Origin: Methylophaga muralis
Lineage (GTDB): Bacteria; Pseudomonadota; Gammaproteobacteria; Nitrosococcales; Methylophagaceae
DNA: 64,000 nucleotides
Direction of reading: 5' to 3'
Assembly: GCF_001720165.1 (NCBI RefSeq)
Contig: NZ_MCRI01000002.1
Span: forward strand, 112,030 to 176,029
In this document: positions 34,401 to 43,021 of the stretch, in pieces
Layout: each line of letters starts with the position of its first letter
Numbering within the stretch: position 1 is the first letter of the stretch
The notes under the pieces: model-generated
The model's input: the letters and a program-made list of their open reading frames with translations, nothing else
What the model was told of the DNA's origin: nothing
Databases searched by the model: none
Position numbers and translations under genes: made by a program

Positions 34401-36026
34401 ATTCTTTATGCCAACCAAGCATTGCTAACCACACTTAATATTGAGAATGATGAAATTCTGGCAACTAACATAAATGATTTTCTGCGTTGTGATGAAGAGA
34501 GTGAACTCACATTAAATCAACTGTGGAAAATTCTGGCCAAAATGGGTTCATGGCGTGGTGAACTGAACTTTTATTTTCAGGGCAAGTTAAAACCGCAGAT
34601 GGTGTCTATCAGTCGCGTTGAAGATCAGCATGATGGAGACGTTTGTTACGTACTGCTTGCCAGCGATATCGCCGAACTAAAACGTCGTGAACAACAACTA
34701 CATAGACTGGCTTTATTTGATGAATTAACCGGCTTACCTAACCGTATGCATCTTAATCAAATCATTAAAGATGTCGTAGCGCGTGCCAACCGTAAACAAA
34801 GTAAGTTTGCGTTATTGTTTTTAGATTTAGATAACTTTAAACGCATTAATGATTCTCTGGGCCATGCGGTGGGTGATGATGTATTGCAATACTTCACTCA
34901 TGTCGTTTCCGAACTGGTGCGCGAAAGCGATACCTTTGCTCGTATTAGTGGCGATGAATTTGTCATTCTGCTAGAAGAAATTGAATCGGAAGTGGATGCA
35001 CAGATTTTTGCCCAACGTATTATTGAAAACCTCAAAAAACCCTTTCAAGCTAACGGTCAAACATTGTTTATCTCCTCAAGCATTGGTATCGCTATTTATC
35101 CCGAGGATGGTGATCTGCCCGACATATTGCTGCGAAATGCAGATATTGCCATGTATCGTGCCAAAGAAAATGGTAAAGGCTATTTCGGTTTTGTTGATCC
35201 GGAACGCTCTGATGAGCTTAGAAAACAATTACAGATTGAAGCTGAATTACAAAGAGGTTTGATAAAAGGTGAAGATGTTGGTTTGCATCTGGTCTACCAA
35301 CCTATTTTTCATTGCAACGATCCTGAAGTGGAAGCATCTCTTGAGGCTTTGATCCGCTGGCATCATCCGCAATTGGGACACATCATGCCCAAAGAACTTA
35401 TGCCCATTGTGCAAATGTCGAAACTCACCGCTGAGCTTGATGAATGGGTTATCGAGCAGGTTATACAACAGCGTAACCAATGGTTACAGAATCATCCGGA
35501 AAAAGCCGAAACCTTATGCATATCCATCAATATGCATCCTTCACATTTAAACCGACTGCATGATCCGGATAACAGCAAACTGTTATTAAAATTACAAAAA
35601 CTCGCACCCCTTAGCTGGCTTACAATTGAGGTCACTGAGGTGGCGTTATTAGCCCACTTCGAAAATGCCAAATTAGCACTAAAAAACCTCACTAAGCTTG
35701 GTGTATCAATTGCTATTGATGACTTTGGTTCAGGTTATTCAAATTTTGGCTATATTACTGAGCTTAGCGAAATCAAAGTGGTGAAACTGGATCGATCGGT
35801 CATTTATCAGTTTGAACATGACAAACATAAATGCCGAAAAGTAAAAGCACTACTGACGATGCTGCACGATATGGGGTATGAAACGGTAATTGAAGGAATT
35901 GAAAACCACGCTGCAATGCAAACTATTACCGATATGGGGTATCAAAATGTTCAGGGGTTTTACCTGAGTAGACCCTTGTCGGTCGCACAATTGGATAAGC
36001 AGTCTATGGATATTCAAAAAAGTTAA
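31461..36026 (+). CDS. CheB-CheR-coiled coil-PAS-LOV-PAS-GGDEF-EAL hybrid protein
   Basis: The 1521-residue soluble protein is a chain of modules. CheB methylesterase, about 8-190: Ser in AASAGGLEAL, His in AQHLSPDH, Asp in GTGSDGARG. CheR methyltransferase, about 205-470: WVAGCATGEEAYSIA for SAM. Coiled coil with NEELQ repeats, about 633-720. PAS, 723-823. LOV-type PAS, 840-950: GQNCRILQG with Cys883, NYRKDG, FWNQLS, GLQSD. PAS, 958-1070. GGDEF, 1080-1245: ISGDEF with RxxD site RESD. EAL, 1270-1510: EALIRW, DDFGSGYSN, EGIEN. CheB-CheR-PAS hybrids are known; a LOV module followed by c-di-GMP domains suggests a blue-light input. ATG 31461 has GGAG six bases upstream and is preferred to ATG 31449. 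The SGDEF variant leaves cyclase activity uncertain; the EAL domain looks active. No other chemotaxis genes are nearby. Confidence 0.92.
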   Translation: MLKQNSRKPLYVGLAASAGGLEALTILLKNTEKHDSLCIVIAQHLSPDHESLLVNLLARESNFPILTAKNGMSLLPGTAVVIPPGYNGTVSDDKIYLQSTHKHGVPKPSANDLFVSMAETYQERAVGVVLSGTGSDGARGCREIKARDGFVFAQLLNEAKYEGMPKAAIDTGCVDRVLSASQIAYELIRLANYEEISNPPKKAGNELDSLDNILGLLAKQTGVSFFNYKDNTLRRRINRRLLATDTVSWIEYEQYVQEHPYELDNLYQDLLISVTAFFRDESAFNELEKLLRRIIAGKSKGDEIRIWVAGCATGEEAYSIAIILREILGHELDDYRAQVFATDIDMKALAIARKGKYEQAAIKGLSQNRLDRHFNQMNDGYMVKKPLRDMVLFAKQNLVEDPAFLRLDLVTCRNVLIYMKPPLQKQVQATFHYALNPDGFLFLGKSESLPNSELFDIDSNEGRTFSRRNINSLEVYRRHKVKQQPARSTNPNRIKASTRNIDTLEDRVFKAVTQYVISNAFVVDDSMEIRFIYGDISPITQIGRGRASLNLQNLVRNEFQLEIKGLVYRAKKQPQSYRSHIIRLGNNAFMFEVMPLQIADINDALYLVRFEQTAVDELINEETESANYERIVQLQQELTSSRDHLQTVIEELETSNEELQSVNEEMQSANEELQSTNEELETSNEELQSTNEELTTVNEELQVKSIEIISLNTDLQNMQNSLSHPFMVVDDNLLLTHFNPAAQKLFNLESVSVGSRLNQLRSDYSLPDLIKLIDKAHETAQTVNFQITGERHYLLSVNSYLDSQGNINGAVLLFWDNTELIQTYDRLKQSLIENNLQARAMEAAQQGIIIVDALTENMPILYTNPAFTRMTGYKSEEVIGQNCRILQGEATQEDAIDAIKQAVSEGNPLQTTILNYRKDGSTFWNQLSIAPVYHNEQVTHFIGLQSDITQSIIDNRQMSLAQSVFDNTQDNILVINHKQQILYANQALLTTLNIENDEILATNINDFLRCDEESELTLNQLWKILAKMGSWRGELNFYFQGKLKPQMVSISRVEDQHDGDVCYVLLASDIAELKRREQQLHRLALFDELTGLPNRMHLNQIIKDVVARANRKQSKFALLFLDLDNFKRINDSLGHAVGDDVLQYFTHVVSELVRESDTFARISGDEFVILLEEIESEVDAQIFAQRIIENLKKPFQANGQTLFISSSIGIAIYPEDGDLPDILLRNADIAMYRAKENGKGYFGFVDPERSDELRKQLQIEAELQRGLIKGEDVGLHLVYQPIFHCNDPEVEASLEALIRWHHPQLGHIMPKELMPIVQMSKLTAELDEWVIEQVIQQRNQWLQNHPEKAETLCISINMHPSHLNRLHDPDNSKLLLKLQKLAPLSWLTIEVTEVALLAHFENAKLALKNLTKLGVSIAIDDFGSGYSNFGYITELSEIKVVKLDRSVIYQFEHDKHKCRKVKALLTMLHDMGYETVIEGIENHAAMQTITDMGYQNVQGFYLSRPLSVAQLDKQSMDIQKS

Positions 36027-36372
36027 TCTTCATCTGCTAAACAGCATATTTACCTCGAAGATTGTCTTCTCACCTATCAACCCAACTGAAGTTTAATACT
36101 CACGAACAGTTGCATTTCAAAAAACACCGCTGTTAATTTTGTTTTTCCCTTATTACTACTCACTTGCTTCAATAAAACGTCACTGACAGACTCTCCAGCT
36201 TCTGAACAATTTCCGAAGATAATAAAACACCACAAGGCGCACAGAATCTTGATGAGAGTCTTGTTACATTAGCTTTTGAATTGTGGTAAATTCCTTGCAG
36301 TTTATATTGAATAAAAATAATAGATAAGCATATGAATATATTGATATTTACTGGACTTGTGAATAACGGAGC
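36027..36372. other. Intergenic region (346 bp) before 7TM diguanylate cyclase
   Basis: No gene or strong hairpin is visible. A weak promoter-like pair, TTGTGG and TATATT 16 bases apart near 36283-36310, could drive the next gene. The rest is AT-rich and unremarkable. Confidence 0.3.
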
Positions 36373-37992
36373 ATGATACGGTTTCGGCAATTAGTTGCGG
36401 GACGTTCTCAGTATTTATTCCTAAGCCTGTTGTGGCTGCTGTTTTTTCTTGCGCCAAATATCAGCTTTGCTCAGCAACAGTTTGTCGGTCAATGGTATGA
36501 AGTCAGCCAAAATTGGCGTTTTCCCGATCCACCATTCAAAACCATTGACGCTCCAGTTCTAACGGGTGGACATTTTGTTTTTCGTTCTTCATTTGAAATC
36601 ACCGATGCTGATGAAACAATAGTTATTGATTTTAAAAACGCGAGCGTTTTAGGTCATTTTCATCACTACATTTCCGATTCAACTGGCAACGTTGTTGCTG
36701 AGGCGAGAGGTGGCATTGAATCGGACGCAAAAAATACCTTTTTTCTAAGGCATGGCCGTGAATTCCGCTTGCCTGCGGGACAATATGAACTGACTACAGA
36801 GTTGGTTTCTACTTATTTCATTGCTGAGCCTCAGCCATACTGGGACTCGCTCGCCCATTACCGGCATGCCATAAAATGGGGCACGGTGATCACTTTAGTC
36901 AGTATGGGCATCCTGATAAGTTTGGGGGTGTATTACGCGATTCTGGCTTATGTTAGAAGACGTATAACTGAAACCATGTACACCATCTTTATCTGGATGA
37001 ATGTAGTTTTTAATGGCACTAGCCTGCTCATCACACCCGATCTGTTTAATATCCATTGGTTTTACCTTGCCGGCGCTCCCATTTTGCTGAGCAATTTTGC
37101 TTACCTATTGTTTGCCAAGCATTTATTACAAATAAGAGCCTCCACGCACCCCAAACTGAATACTCTGGCAAAACTGTTTTTGACTGGTATGGCTGTATTG
37201 CTCGTGGTAGCCATATTCAATAAACACTTGATATTAGAATGTGCTCGCTATGGTGTCGGGTTAATGATGCTTTACGGATTAATCGCCGCACTGGTGCGTG
37301 CCTTTGAAGGTTACAAAATCGCCTATTTCTATCTGGTGGCGATTGCTGCTTTTTTTATTATTGGATCGTTCGCCATCTCCAGCAAAGATTTGGAAGGCAT
37401 CTACACCATTTATATCGAGCATATCGGTCTGTTGGCGGTTACCGTTGAAGTGTTACTGATCGGTCTGGTACTGGGTTATCAGTTTGCCGAAATTTACCGT
37501 GAAAAAGAAAACAATTTGTCTTTGATACAGCATAGTTTACAAATAGCCCATCATGATGCTTTAACTGGCCTACCCAATCGTTATGCTTTAGATCTAACTC
37601 TCGAAAAACTCCCCTCCAACGGCATGATAACGATGTTGGACATGGATAATTTGAAGACCTACAACGACACCTACGGTCACCACAAAGGTGACGAAATGTT
37701 ACAAATGTTTGCCACTATTCTGTCCTCAAAATTAGATACACTCGGCGTACTACATCGCATGGGGGGTGATGAATTTGCCATCACCAGTGAAAGTCTTTCT
37801 TATGCAGAAAGAATTAAAGAGGTCATTGCTGAAACTATCAGCTATATGCAGCTAAACGGTTTTGAGAAAGCAGGGGTCAGTTATGGTTCGGCCTATATGA
37901 TAGAAACCATGAATGTTGATGATCTTCGTATGCTGGCAGATCAACGCATGTATCAACATAAACGCAGACACAATGACCCGCAATGGGCTTAA
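36373..37992 (+). CDS. Diguanylate cyclase with periplasmic and seven-helix membrane sensor (7TMR-DISM type)
   Basis: The 539-residue protein has a signal or first helix (SLLWLLFFLAPNISFA) and a periplasmic beta-rich domain of about 130 residues. Seven hydrophobic helices follow (about 175-375), then a short coiled linker and a GGDEF domain (about 395-535) with HRMGGDEFAI. This is the layout of 7TMR-DISM sensors. The catalytic motif is intact, but there is no RxxD inhibitory site before it. It probably makes c-di-GMP in response to an external ligand, perhaps a carbohydrate. The start codon is weakly supported, because GGAG is only one base from the ATG. Confidence 0.85.
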   Translation: MIRFRQLVAGRSQYLFLSLLWLLFFLAPNISFAQQQFVGQWYEVSQNWRFPDPPFKTIDAPVLTGGHFVFRSSFEITDADETIVIDFKNASVLGHFHHYISDSTGNVVAEARGGIESDAKNTFFLRHGREFRLPAGQYELTTELVSTYFIAEPQPYWDSLAHYRHAIKWGTVITLVSMGILISLGVYYAILAYVRRRITETMYTIFIWMNVVFNGTSLLITPDLFNIHWFYLAGAPILLSNFAYLLFAKHLLQIRASTHPKLNTLAKLFLTGMAVLLVVAIFNKHLILECARYGVGLMMLYGLIAALVRAFEGYKIAYFYLVAIAAFFIIGSFAISSKDLEGIYTIYIEHIGLLAVTVEVLLIGLVLGYQFAEIYREKENNLSLIQHSLQIAHHDALTGLPNRYALDLTLEKLPSNGMITMLDMDNLKTYNDTYGHHKGDEMLQMFATILSSKLDTLGVLHRMGGDEFAITSESLSYAERIKEVIAETISYMQLNGFEKAGVSYGSAYMIETMNVDDLRMLADQRMYQHKRRHNDPQWA

Positions 37993-38015
37993 AACTTCAT
38001 TAAGAAAGGACGCTT

Positions 38016-39146
38016 ATGCAGAAACTGATTTTTCCGGTATTACTGGCATTACTTCTGCCGTTAATAGCCAGTTGGTTCGCCTATCCTGAGACCCATTTGC
38101 CACCGGATTTTGGTGTATTTCCCCCTCAATATGTTGCCGATGCCCCCGGGTTTAATCTCACCGTGTTTTGCGTTATCGCTTTGGCCGAACTTTTGGTTCT
38201 CACCTTGTATTTTGCTCCGGCTTTATTTGGGTTCAAAAAAGTGCCCCCTGCTCCTCGAGCTAAAACTGTAGCCTTGCCCATCTGGTTCTGGATTGGCTTG
38301 GCGGTGACTTTATTTTTCTGGTGGTTGATGTGGAGCCGGATCACCATTTTTGGTGATCTGGTCTATTATGCGTTTACCCCGATGTGGTGGGGGTTTATCT
38401 TTGTACTGGATGGTTTGGCCTATCGTTATTCAAATGGTCAATCACTGTTTGCCAGCAAACCTAAAACCTTTCTAATGACTGCCATTGTTTCACTGGTTGG
38501 TTGGTATTTATTTGAATATTTTAATTATTTTGCCTTGGGCAACTGGTATTACCCCAACAGCACCATGCCAGAGCTAAGTCACCAAACGATAGTGATCATT
38601 TTTCTGTTGGCTTATACCACTGTCTGGCCTGCCATTTTCCAATGGTATACCTTGCTAAACACCTGTCCGAGACTGGTCAGTCGCTTTGCAAATGGACCTA
38701 AACTCAGCCTGAATGGCAATCTGTTAATAATAGCCGGGTTAGTTTTATTAACCCTAATGGTGTTCTGGCCCTATCCATTGTTCTGGGTGTTATGGATTGG
38801 ACCGTTACTGGTATTCTCAGGGGTATTGATCCGAGCCAATATCTGGTCACCGTTTACTGCGATGGCTGAGGGTAACTGGTCCCCGGCCTTATTAATGGCT
38901 GTATCAGCCATGCTCAACGGCTTTTTCTGGGAGTTTTGGAATTACGGCAGTGCTCATCCCGCACAGCCCGTGACCAATCCGAATTATTGGGTCTACGACA
39001 TTCCTTATATTAACGTCATCCATATCTTTTCAGAGATGCCGCTGCTCGGTTATATGGGCTATATGCCATTCGGCATATTGGCTTGGGTCATCTTTATCTG
39101 GGCCGGTAAAGTGTTTGGCTTTAATAGCGATTTAATCAAAAAATAA
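38016..39146 (+). CDS. Polytopic inner-membrane protein of unknown function
   Basis: The 376-residue protein has about nine hydrophobic helices, many rich in Trp, Phe and Tyr (IWFWIGLAVTLFFWWLMW, FTPMWWGFIFVLDGLAY, FFWEFWNYGS). There is no recognised family motif, no ATP-binding site and no obvious catalytic cluster, although E, W and N in GFFWEFWNYGS are striking inside a helix. AAAGGA precedes the ATG by about six bases. It follows the diguanylate cyclase by 23 bases on the same strand and may share its transcript, so a membrane function tied to c-di-GMP is possible but untested. Confidence 0.6.
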   Translation: MQKLIFPVLLALLLPLIASWFAYPETHLPPDFGVFPPQYVADAPGFNLTVFCVIALAELLVLTLYFAPALFGFKKVPPAPRAKTVALPIWFWIGLAVTLFFWWLMWSRITIFGDLVYYAFTPMWWGFIFVLDGLAYRYSNGQSLFASKPKTFLMTAIVSLVGWYLFEYFNYFALGNWYYPNSTMPELSHQTIVIIFLLAYTTVWPAIFQWYTLLNTCPRLVSRFANGPKLSLNGNLLIIAGLVLLTLMVFWPYPLFWVLWIGPLLVFSGVLIRANIWSPFTAMAEGNWSPALLMAVSAMLNGFFWEFWNYGSAHPAQPVTNPNYWVYDIPYINVIHIFSEMPLLGYMGYMPFGILAWVIFIWAGKVFGFNSDLIKK

Positions 39147-39173
39147 CTACGAAATGCTTTGATGGTCGGTAGC

Positions 39174-40430
39174 CTACCACTGTCTGCTGACCATCATATG
39201 TAACCAAATAGCCTCATTGCGTAATTGAGCATCATTGCCGAATGGCAGTTCTGGATTGGTGTAATCCACCTTTTTACGAAAATCGTATTCAATGCCGCTG
39301 TAAAAGGTCCATTCTTTATTGAGCTGATAGCTGCCACCAAAAGTCAGATGATGATCAAAGATGCCGGCCACAACGGGATTGATATGTTCTTTCGGTATCG
39401 GGTTTTTGCCGTAGTTATAGCCTGCGTATAAGGTCGTTTTATCGCTGTAGCGATAGGCCATGCCGGTGGCAAACACTAATTGGTTATTCCAATTCATGGT
39501 AGAGGTACTATTGATATCCGGTAAGGCTGGGTTACTTGGATTACTGGCACTTAATACGTTGTTTTTCATCGCATCAGACCAATTTATCCAGTTTATTTTT
39601 AGCGACAGCAATAACTTATTGTTCATCTGATAGGCAGCACCCACCCCAATTTCCTCGGGTAACGCCAACCCTTTTAATGTGACATCATCGTATTTCACTA
39701 CGCCTAGACCTGCCCCAGTCATGTTGAGCTTTAATTGACCATCGGTTAATGGCAGCTCAGTCTTCCCGGTATAAGTTGCTGCTAGCGTGAGTTTGGGTGT
39801 TGCCTGATATTGAATACCCAGTTTAAAACTGGTGCGTAGGCTGCTGGCATCTTCGATTTCAATACCGTTGAAGGTCTGCGGCGCGGATGTGGATGTATCG
39901 GCAAAAATCTTTTGTTCGGCCTGGGCATAGACCAGACCAAAACTTCCACCGACCGACCATTTATCATTCACTTTACAGCCTAAACCCGCTGTCAATTTTG
40001 CCACAGCAAATAAACCGGAATATTCATCCTCGGTGCCAAAAGCCGTTTGCAGATTTTCAAACACACCGCCCGAGCCGCCCTGTGCAAAAAGCCCAAGCCC
40101 GGCAGTACACGGTGTATTTTCAATTTTTTGGGCGTAGCCCATACCACCCAGGCCGGTATAGAGATTGCTCGCATGCCTGTCATTACCGAACTGATCTTCA
40201 TGTGACAGATCGGTTATCCGCAATAAAGAACCGTAAAGGTCAAAGCGTTTACTATCAATTTGAGTTAGCCCGGCCGGATTTGTATTCAGCGCGCTGGTAT
40301 CCCGAGCGACAGCAATATCCGCACCTGCCATTAATGTTGATTCAGCACCGAAACCAATCAGATTGATGCCATTTGTGGCATGGCTGGCGCCTGCAAAAAG
40401 CCCTAAAGAACATATTATTATTTTTTTCAT
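39174..40430 (-). CDS. FadL/TodX family outer membrane transport protein
   Basis: The 418-residue protein has a signal peptide (IIICSLGLFAGASHA-TNG). It starts with the FadL-type hatch NGINLIGFGAESTLMAG and continues with the conserved NTNPAGLTQ motif. A series of amphipathic strands follows, and the last residues WLHMMVSRQW end in an aromatic, as expected of beta-barrel proteins. FadL-type channels bring long-chain fatty acids or other hydrophobic compounds across the outer membrane. The substrate is not apparent, and no fatty acid or hydrocarbon degradation gene is adjacent. Confidence 0.85.
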   Translation of the reverse strand: MKKIIICSLGLFAGASHATNGINLIGFGAESTLMAGADIAVARDTSALNTNPAGLTQIDSKRFDLYGSLLRITDLSHEDQFGNDRHASNLYTGLGGMGYAQKIENTPCTAGLGLFAQGGSGGVFENLQTAFGTEDEYSGLFAVAKLTAGLGCKVNDKWSVGGSFGLVYAQAEQKIFADTSTSAPQTFNGIEIEDASSLRTSFKLGIQYQATPKLTLAATYTGKTELPLTDGQLKLNMTGAGLGVVKYDDVTLKGLALPEEIGVGAAYQMNNKLLLSLKINWINWSDAMKNNVLSASNPSNPALPDINSTSTMNWNNQLVFATGMAYRYSDKTTLYAGYNYGKNPIPKEHINPVVAGIFDHHLTFGGSYQLNKEWTFYSGIEYDFRKKVDYTNPELPFGNDAQLRNEAIWLHMMVSRQW

Positions 40431-40640
40431 TCGAAGCTCTTAATGAGTGCTCTTTTATTCATCCCTTTAGAGCACTTGTTACCACAGAACCTCATCATGA
40501 ACGTTCCGAATACAGAACCAAGTAGCGGCACAAACTAATGTGTCTTTAATGCTACGTCAAAAAATTAACCAATCTTCGGATAAGCTGATCTGAATACTTT
40601 GATATAGATACTTTTGGCGAGAGCCTTGCCGGATACGAAC

Positions 40641-41504
40641 TTATTCAATATTCTGGATCTGCTCACGCATTTGTTCGATTAATACCTTCAGATCAACTGA
40701 ATATCGAGTGGTATCGGTATCAATAGATTTGGAGCCCAAAGTATTGGCTTCACGATTAAGCTCCTGCATCAAAAAGTCGAGTCGGCGGCCTACTGGCTCA
40801 TCACGTTGCAGTACTCGTTTGACTTCATCGACATGACTTTGCAAACGATCCAGTTCTTCGGCGACATCACTTTTCTGGGCGATTAATACAATTTCTTGCT
40901 CAAGGCGTTCCGGTTCCAACGTGACTTCAAGCTCTGCTGCTTTTTGTGCCAGACGCTGACGTTGTTGTTCCAGGATCTCCGGCATACGTTGTTTTACCGC
41001 TTCTGCGATTTGTAAAATTTCGTCGCAGCGCTGCAAAATCATTTCCGCCAGGGCGTGTCCTTCCCGTTCTCTGCCACTGATAAAGTCTGCTAACACAATC
41101 TCCAGAGCATCCACAGATTGTTGTTTCAATGTCGCTAAATCCACTTGTTCGGTATCGGCTACACCTGGCCATTGCAATAATCTTAGCGGATCAATCGGCA
41201 AGGTCTGGTTAGCCATTTGGGTTAATTGATCACAAGCATTGATAACGGATTGAGCAAGATTCTCGTTAATATGCAAAGCCGTTTGTTGCTGAGAAGGTTG
41301 ATAACGCAGACTGGCTTCAATCTTTCCACGAGCCATGCGTTCAGCAAACATTTTGCGGATATCCATTTCTAAAGGACGAAACGTTTCCTCCAGTCGCAAT
41401 GCGAGCTCTAAATATCGATGATTCACTGATCGAACCTCCCAGATCAGGGTACCGAGTTCAGTTACTTGCTCATGGCGGGCAAAGGCGGTCATGCTTCGTA
41501 TCAC
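40641..41504 (-). CDS. yicC: YicC/YloC family endoribonuclease
   Basis: The 287-residue protein matches the YicC family from end to end: MIRSMTAFARHE start, WEVRSVNHRYLE, a long helical middle with conserved acidic residues, and the C-terminal RRLDFLMQELNREANTLGSKS. YicC is an endoribonuclease implicated in small RNA decay. The GTG at 41504 gives the family's MIRSMTA start; the ATG at 41492 would remove four conserved residues. It is transcribed divergently from rph, a common gammaproteobacterial arrangement. Confidence 0.92.
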   Translation of the reverse strand: MIRSMTAFARHEQVTELGTLIWEVRSVNHRYLELALRLEETFRPLEMDIRKMFAERMARGKIEASLRYQPSQQQTALHINENLAQSVINACDQLTQMANQTLPIDPLRLLQWPGVADTEQVDLATLKQQSVDALEIVLADFISGREREGHALAEMILQRCDEILQIAEAVKQRMPEILEQQRQRLAQKAAELEVTLEPERLEQEIVLIAQKSDVAEELDRLQSHVDEVKRVLQRDEPVGRRLDFLMQELNREANTLGSKSIDTDTTRYSVDLKVLIEQMREQIQNIE

Positions 41505-41619
41505 GATGTTTTTCCTATAGCTGTTGAGCGCCTATGGTAACGAAAACTGAACGTAAAAAGCACGCGGGAAATGGGTGGCATCAGTATAATCATCGTATTT
41601 TATGTTAAGGATAAAGCAG

Positions 41620-42336
41620 ATGCGTCCAAGTGGCCGGCAACCAGATCAACTTCGTGAGATCACCATTACCCGCAATTACACAAAACATGCGGAAGGCTCC
41701 GTCTTGGTTGAATTTGGTGACACCAAAGTATTGTGCACAGCCTCGGTTGAAGAACGTATTCCACCTTTTTTGCGTGGTATGGGCGAAGGCTGGATTACTG
41801 CTGAATATGGCATGTTGCCTCGCTCTACCGGTACCCGTATGCAACGTGAATCTGCCCGAGGTAAACAAGGTGGCCGCACTATGGAGATCCAGCGTTTAAT
41901 TGGTCGATCTTTACGTGCCGCCATCGATTTAAAAGCATTGGGCGAACGTACCATAACCATTGACTGTGATGTTATTCAGGCTGACGGCGGAACGCGTACC
42001 GCTTCCATTACCGGTGCCTTTGTCGCACTGCATGATGCAATTGATTTTTTAATTAAAAAACGCAAAATCAAGAAAAGCCCTTTACACGGCCAGGTAGCGT
42101 CTGTTTCGGTTGGTATTCATAATGGCACAGCAGTGCTGGATCTGGATTATGCTGAAGACTCTACTGCTGAAACTGATATGAATGTTGTCATGAATGATGC
42201 CGGGGCTTATATTGAGTTACAGGGCACTGCGGAAGGCCATGCGTTTCGTGCCGATGAATTACAGTCCATGTTGGATCTGGCGGCTAAAGGGATTGAACAA
42301 CTGATGATTAAACAACGCGAAGCTTTGGCAAACTAA
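41620..42336 (+). CDS. rph: Ribonuclease PH
   Basis: RNase PH trims tRNA 3' ends by phosphorolysis. The 238-residue protein has [14 protein letters not shown], the RNA/phosphate-binding [40 protein letters not shown] and [17 protein letters not shown], all typical. ATG 41620 starts the family N-terminus, nine bases after AAGG; an upstream ATG at 41602 is less likely. The stop codon overlaps the rdgB start by one base. Confidence 0.95.
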   Translation: MRPSGRQPDQLREITITRNYTKHAEGSVLVEFGDTKVLCTASVEERIPPFLRGMGEGWITAEYGMLPRSTGTRMQRESARGKQGGRTMEIQRLIGRSLRAAIDLKALGERTITIDCDVIQADGGTRTASITGAFVALHDAIDFLIKKRKIKKSPLHGQVASVSVGIHNGTAVLDLDYAEDSTAETDMNVVMNDAGAYIELQGTAEGHAFRADELQSMLDLAAKGIEQLMIKQREALAN

Positions 42337-42941
42337 TGTCACAAATTGTTCTGGCCAGCGGCAATATTGGCAAACTGCGTGAGTTATCGCAGATCCTTAG
42401 CCCATTAGGATTGAAGCTGATTGCCCAATCCGATTTGAATGTTGCTGAGGCCGAAGAAACCGGCCTCAGTTTCGTTGAAAATGCCATCATTAAGGCTCGT
42501 AATGCCGCTTTAGTGACTGGTTTACCAGCCATTGCCGATGATTCCGGTATTGAAGTTGATGCATTGCATGGTGCTCCTGGTATTTATTCATCGCGCTATG
42601 CCGGACCCGATGCCTCCGATACCGATAATATTCACGCCTTACTTACCGCAATGAAAGATGTGCCGGAGAATGAACGCACAGCCCGTTTTCAATGTGTGGT
42701 GGTGTTTATGCGTCATGCTGAAGATCCGACCCCGCTGATTTGTCAGGGCAGCTGGCAGGGACAAATTCTGCAATCGCCAAGCGGCGATGAAGGTTTTGGT
42801 TATGATCCGGTTTTCTGGGTTCCCGAAACAGATTGCACAGCAGCCGAGCTTTCACCTGAACAGAAACATGCGATTAGTCACCGAGGCAAAGCCATGCGTC
42901 AGTTCATGGAAGAATTTAAATACACTCGCCACCAACCATAA
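42336..42941 (+). CDS. rdgB: XTP/dITP diphosphatase (Ham1/RdgB)
   Basis: RdgB removes non-canonical purine nucleotides (ITP, XTP, dITP) from the pool. The 201-residue protein has [50 protein letters not shown] and [12 protein letters not shown], then the HRGKAMRQF end motif. All are normal. It is translationally coupled to rph (TAATG). Confidence 0.95.
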   Translation: MSQIVLASGNIGKLRELSQILSPLGLKLIAQSDLNVAEAEETGLSFVENAIIKARNAALVTGLPAIADDSGIEVDALHGAPGIYSSRYAGPDASDTDNIHALLTAMKDVPENERTARFQCVVVFMRHAEDPTPLICQGSWQGQILQSPSGDEGFGYDPVFWVPETDCTAAELSPEQKHAISHRGKAMRQFMEEFKYTRHQP

Positions 42942-43021
42942 AAGTTTGCTATTGCTAAACCTATATTTAATACGCGAGTCATTCTGCCTTGCAGACTAAA
43001 ATCATCAAGGCTGATGCCACT

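Noticed and set aside
39887..40366. Plus-strand 159-codon open frame opposite the FadL gene
   Set aside because: The FadL frame has a signal peptide, family motifs and full length; the opposite frame is low-complexity and lacks a start signal.
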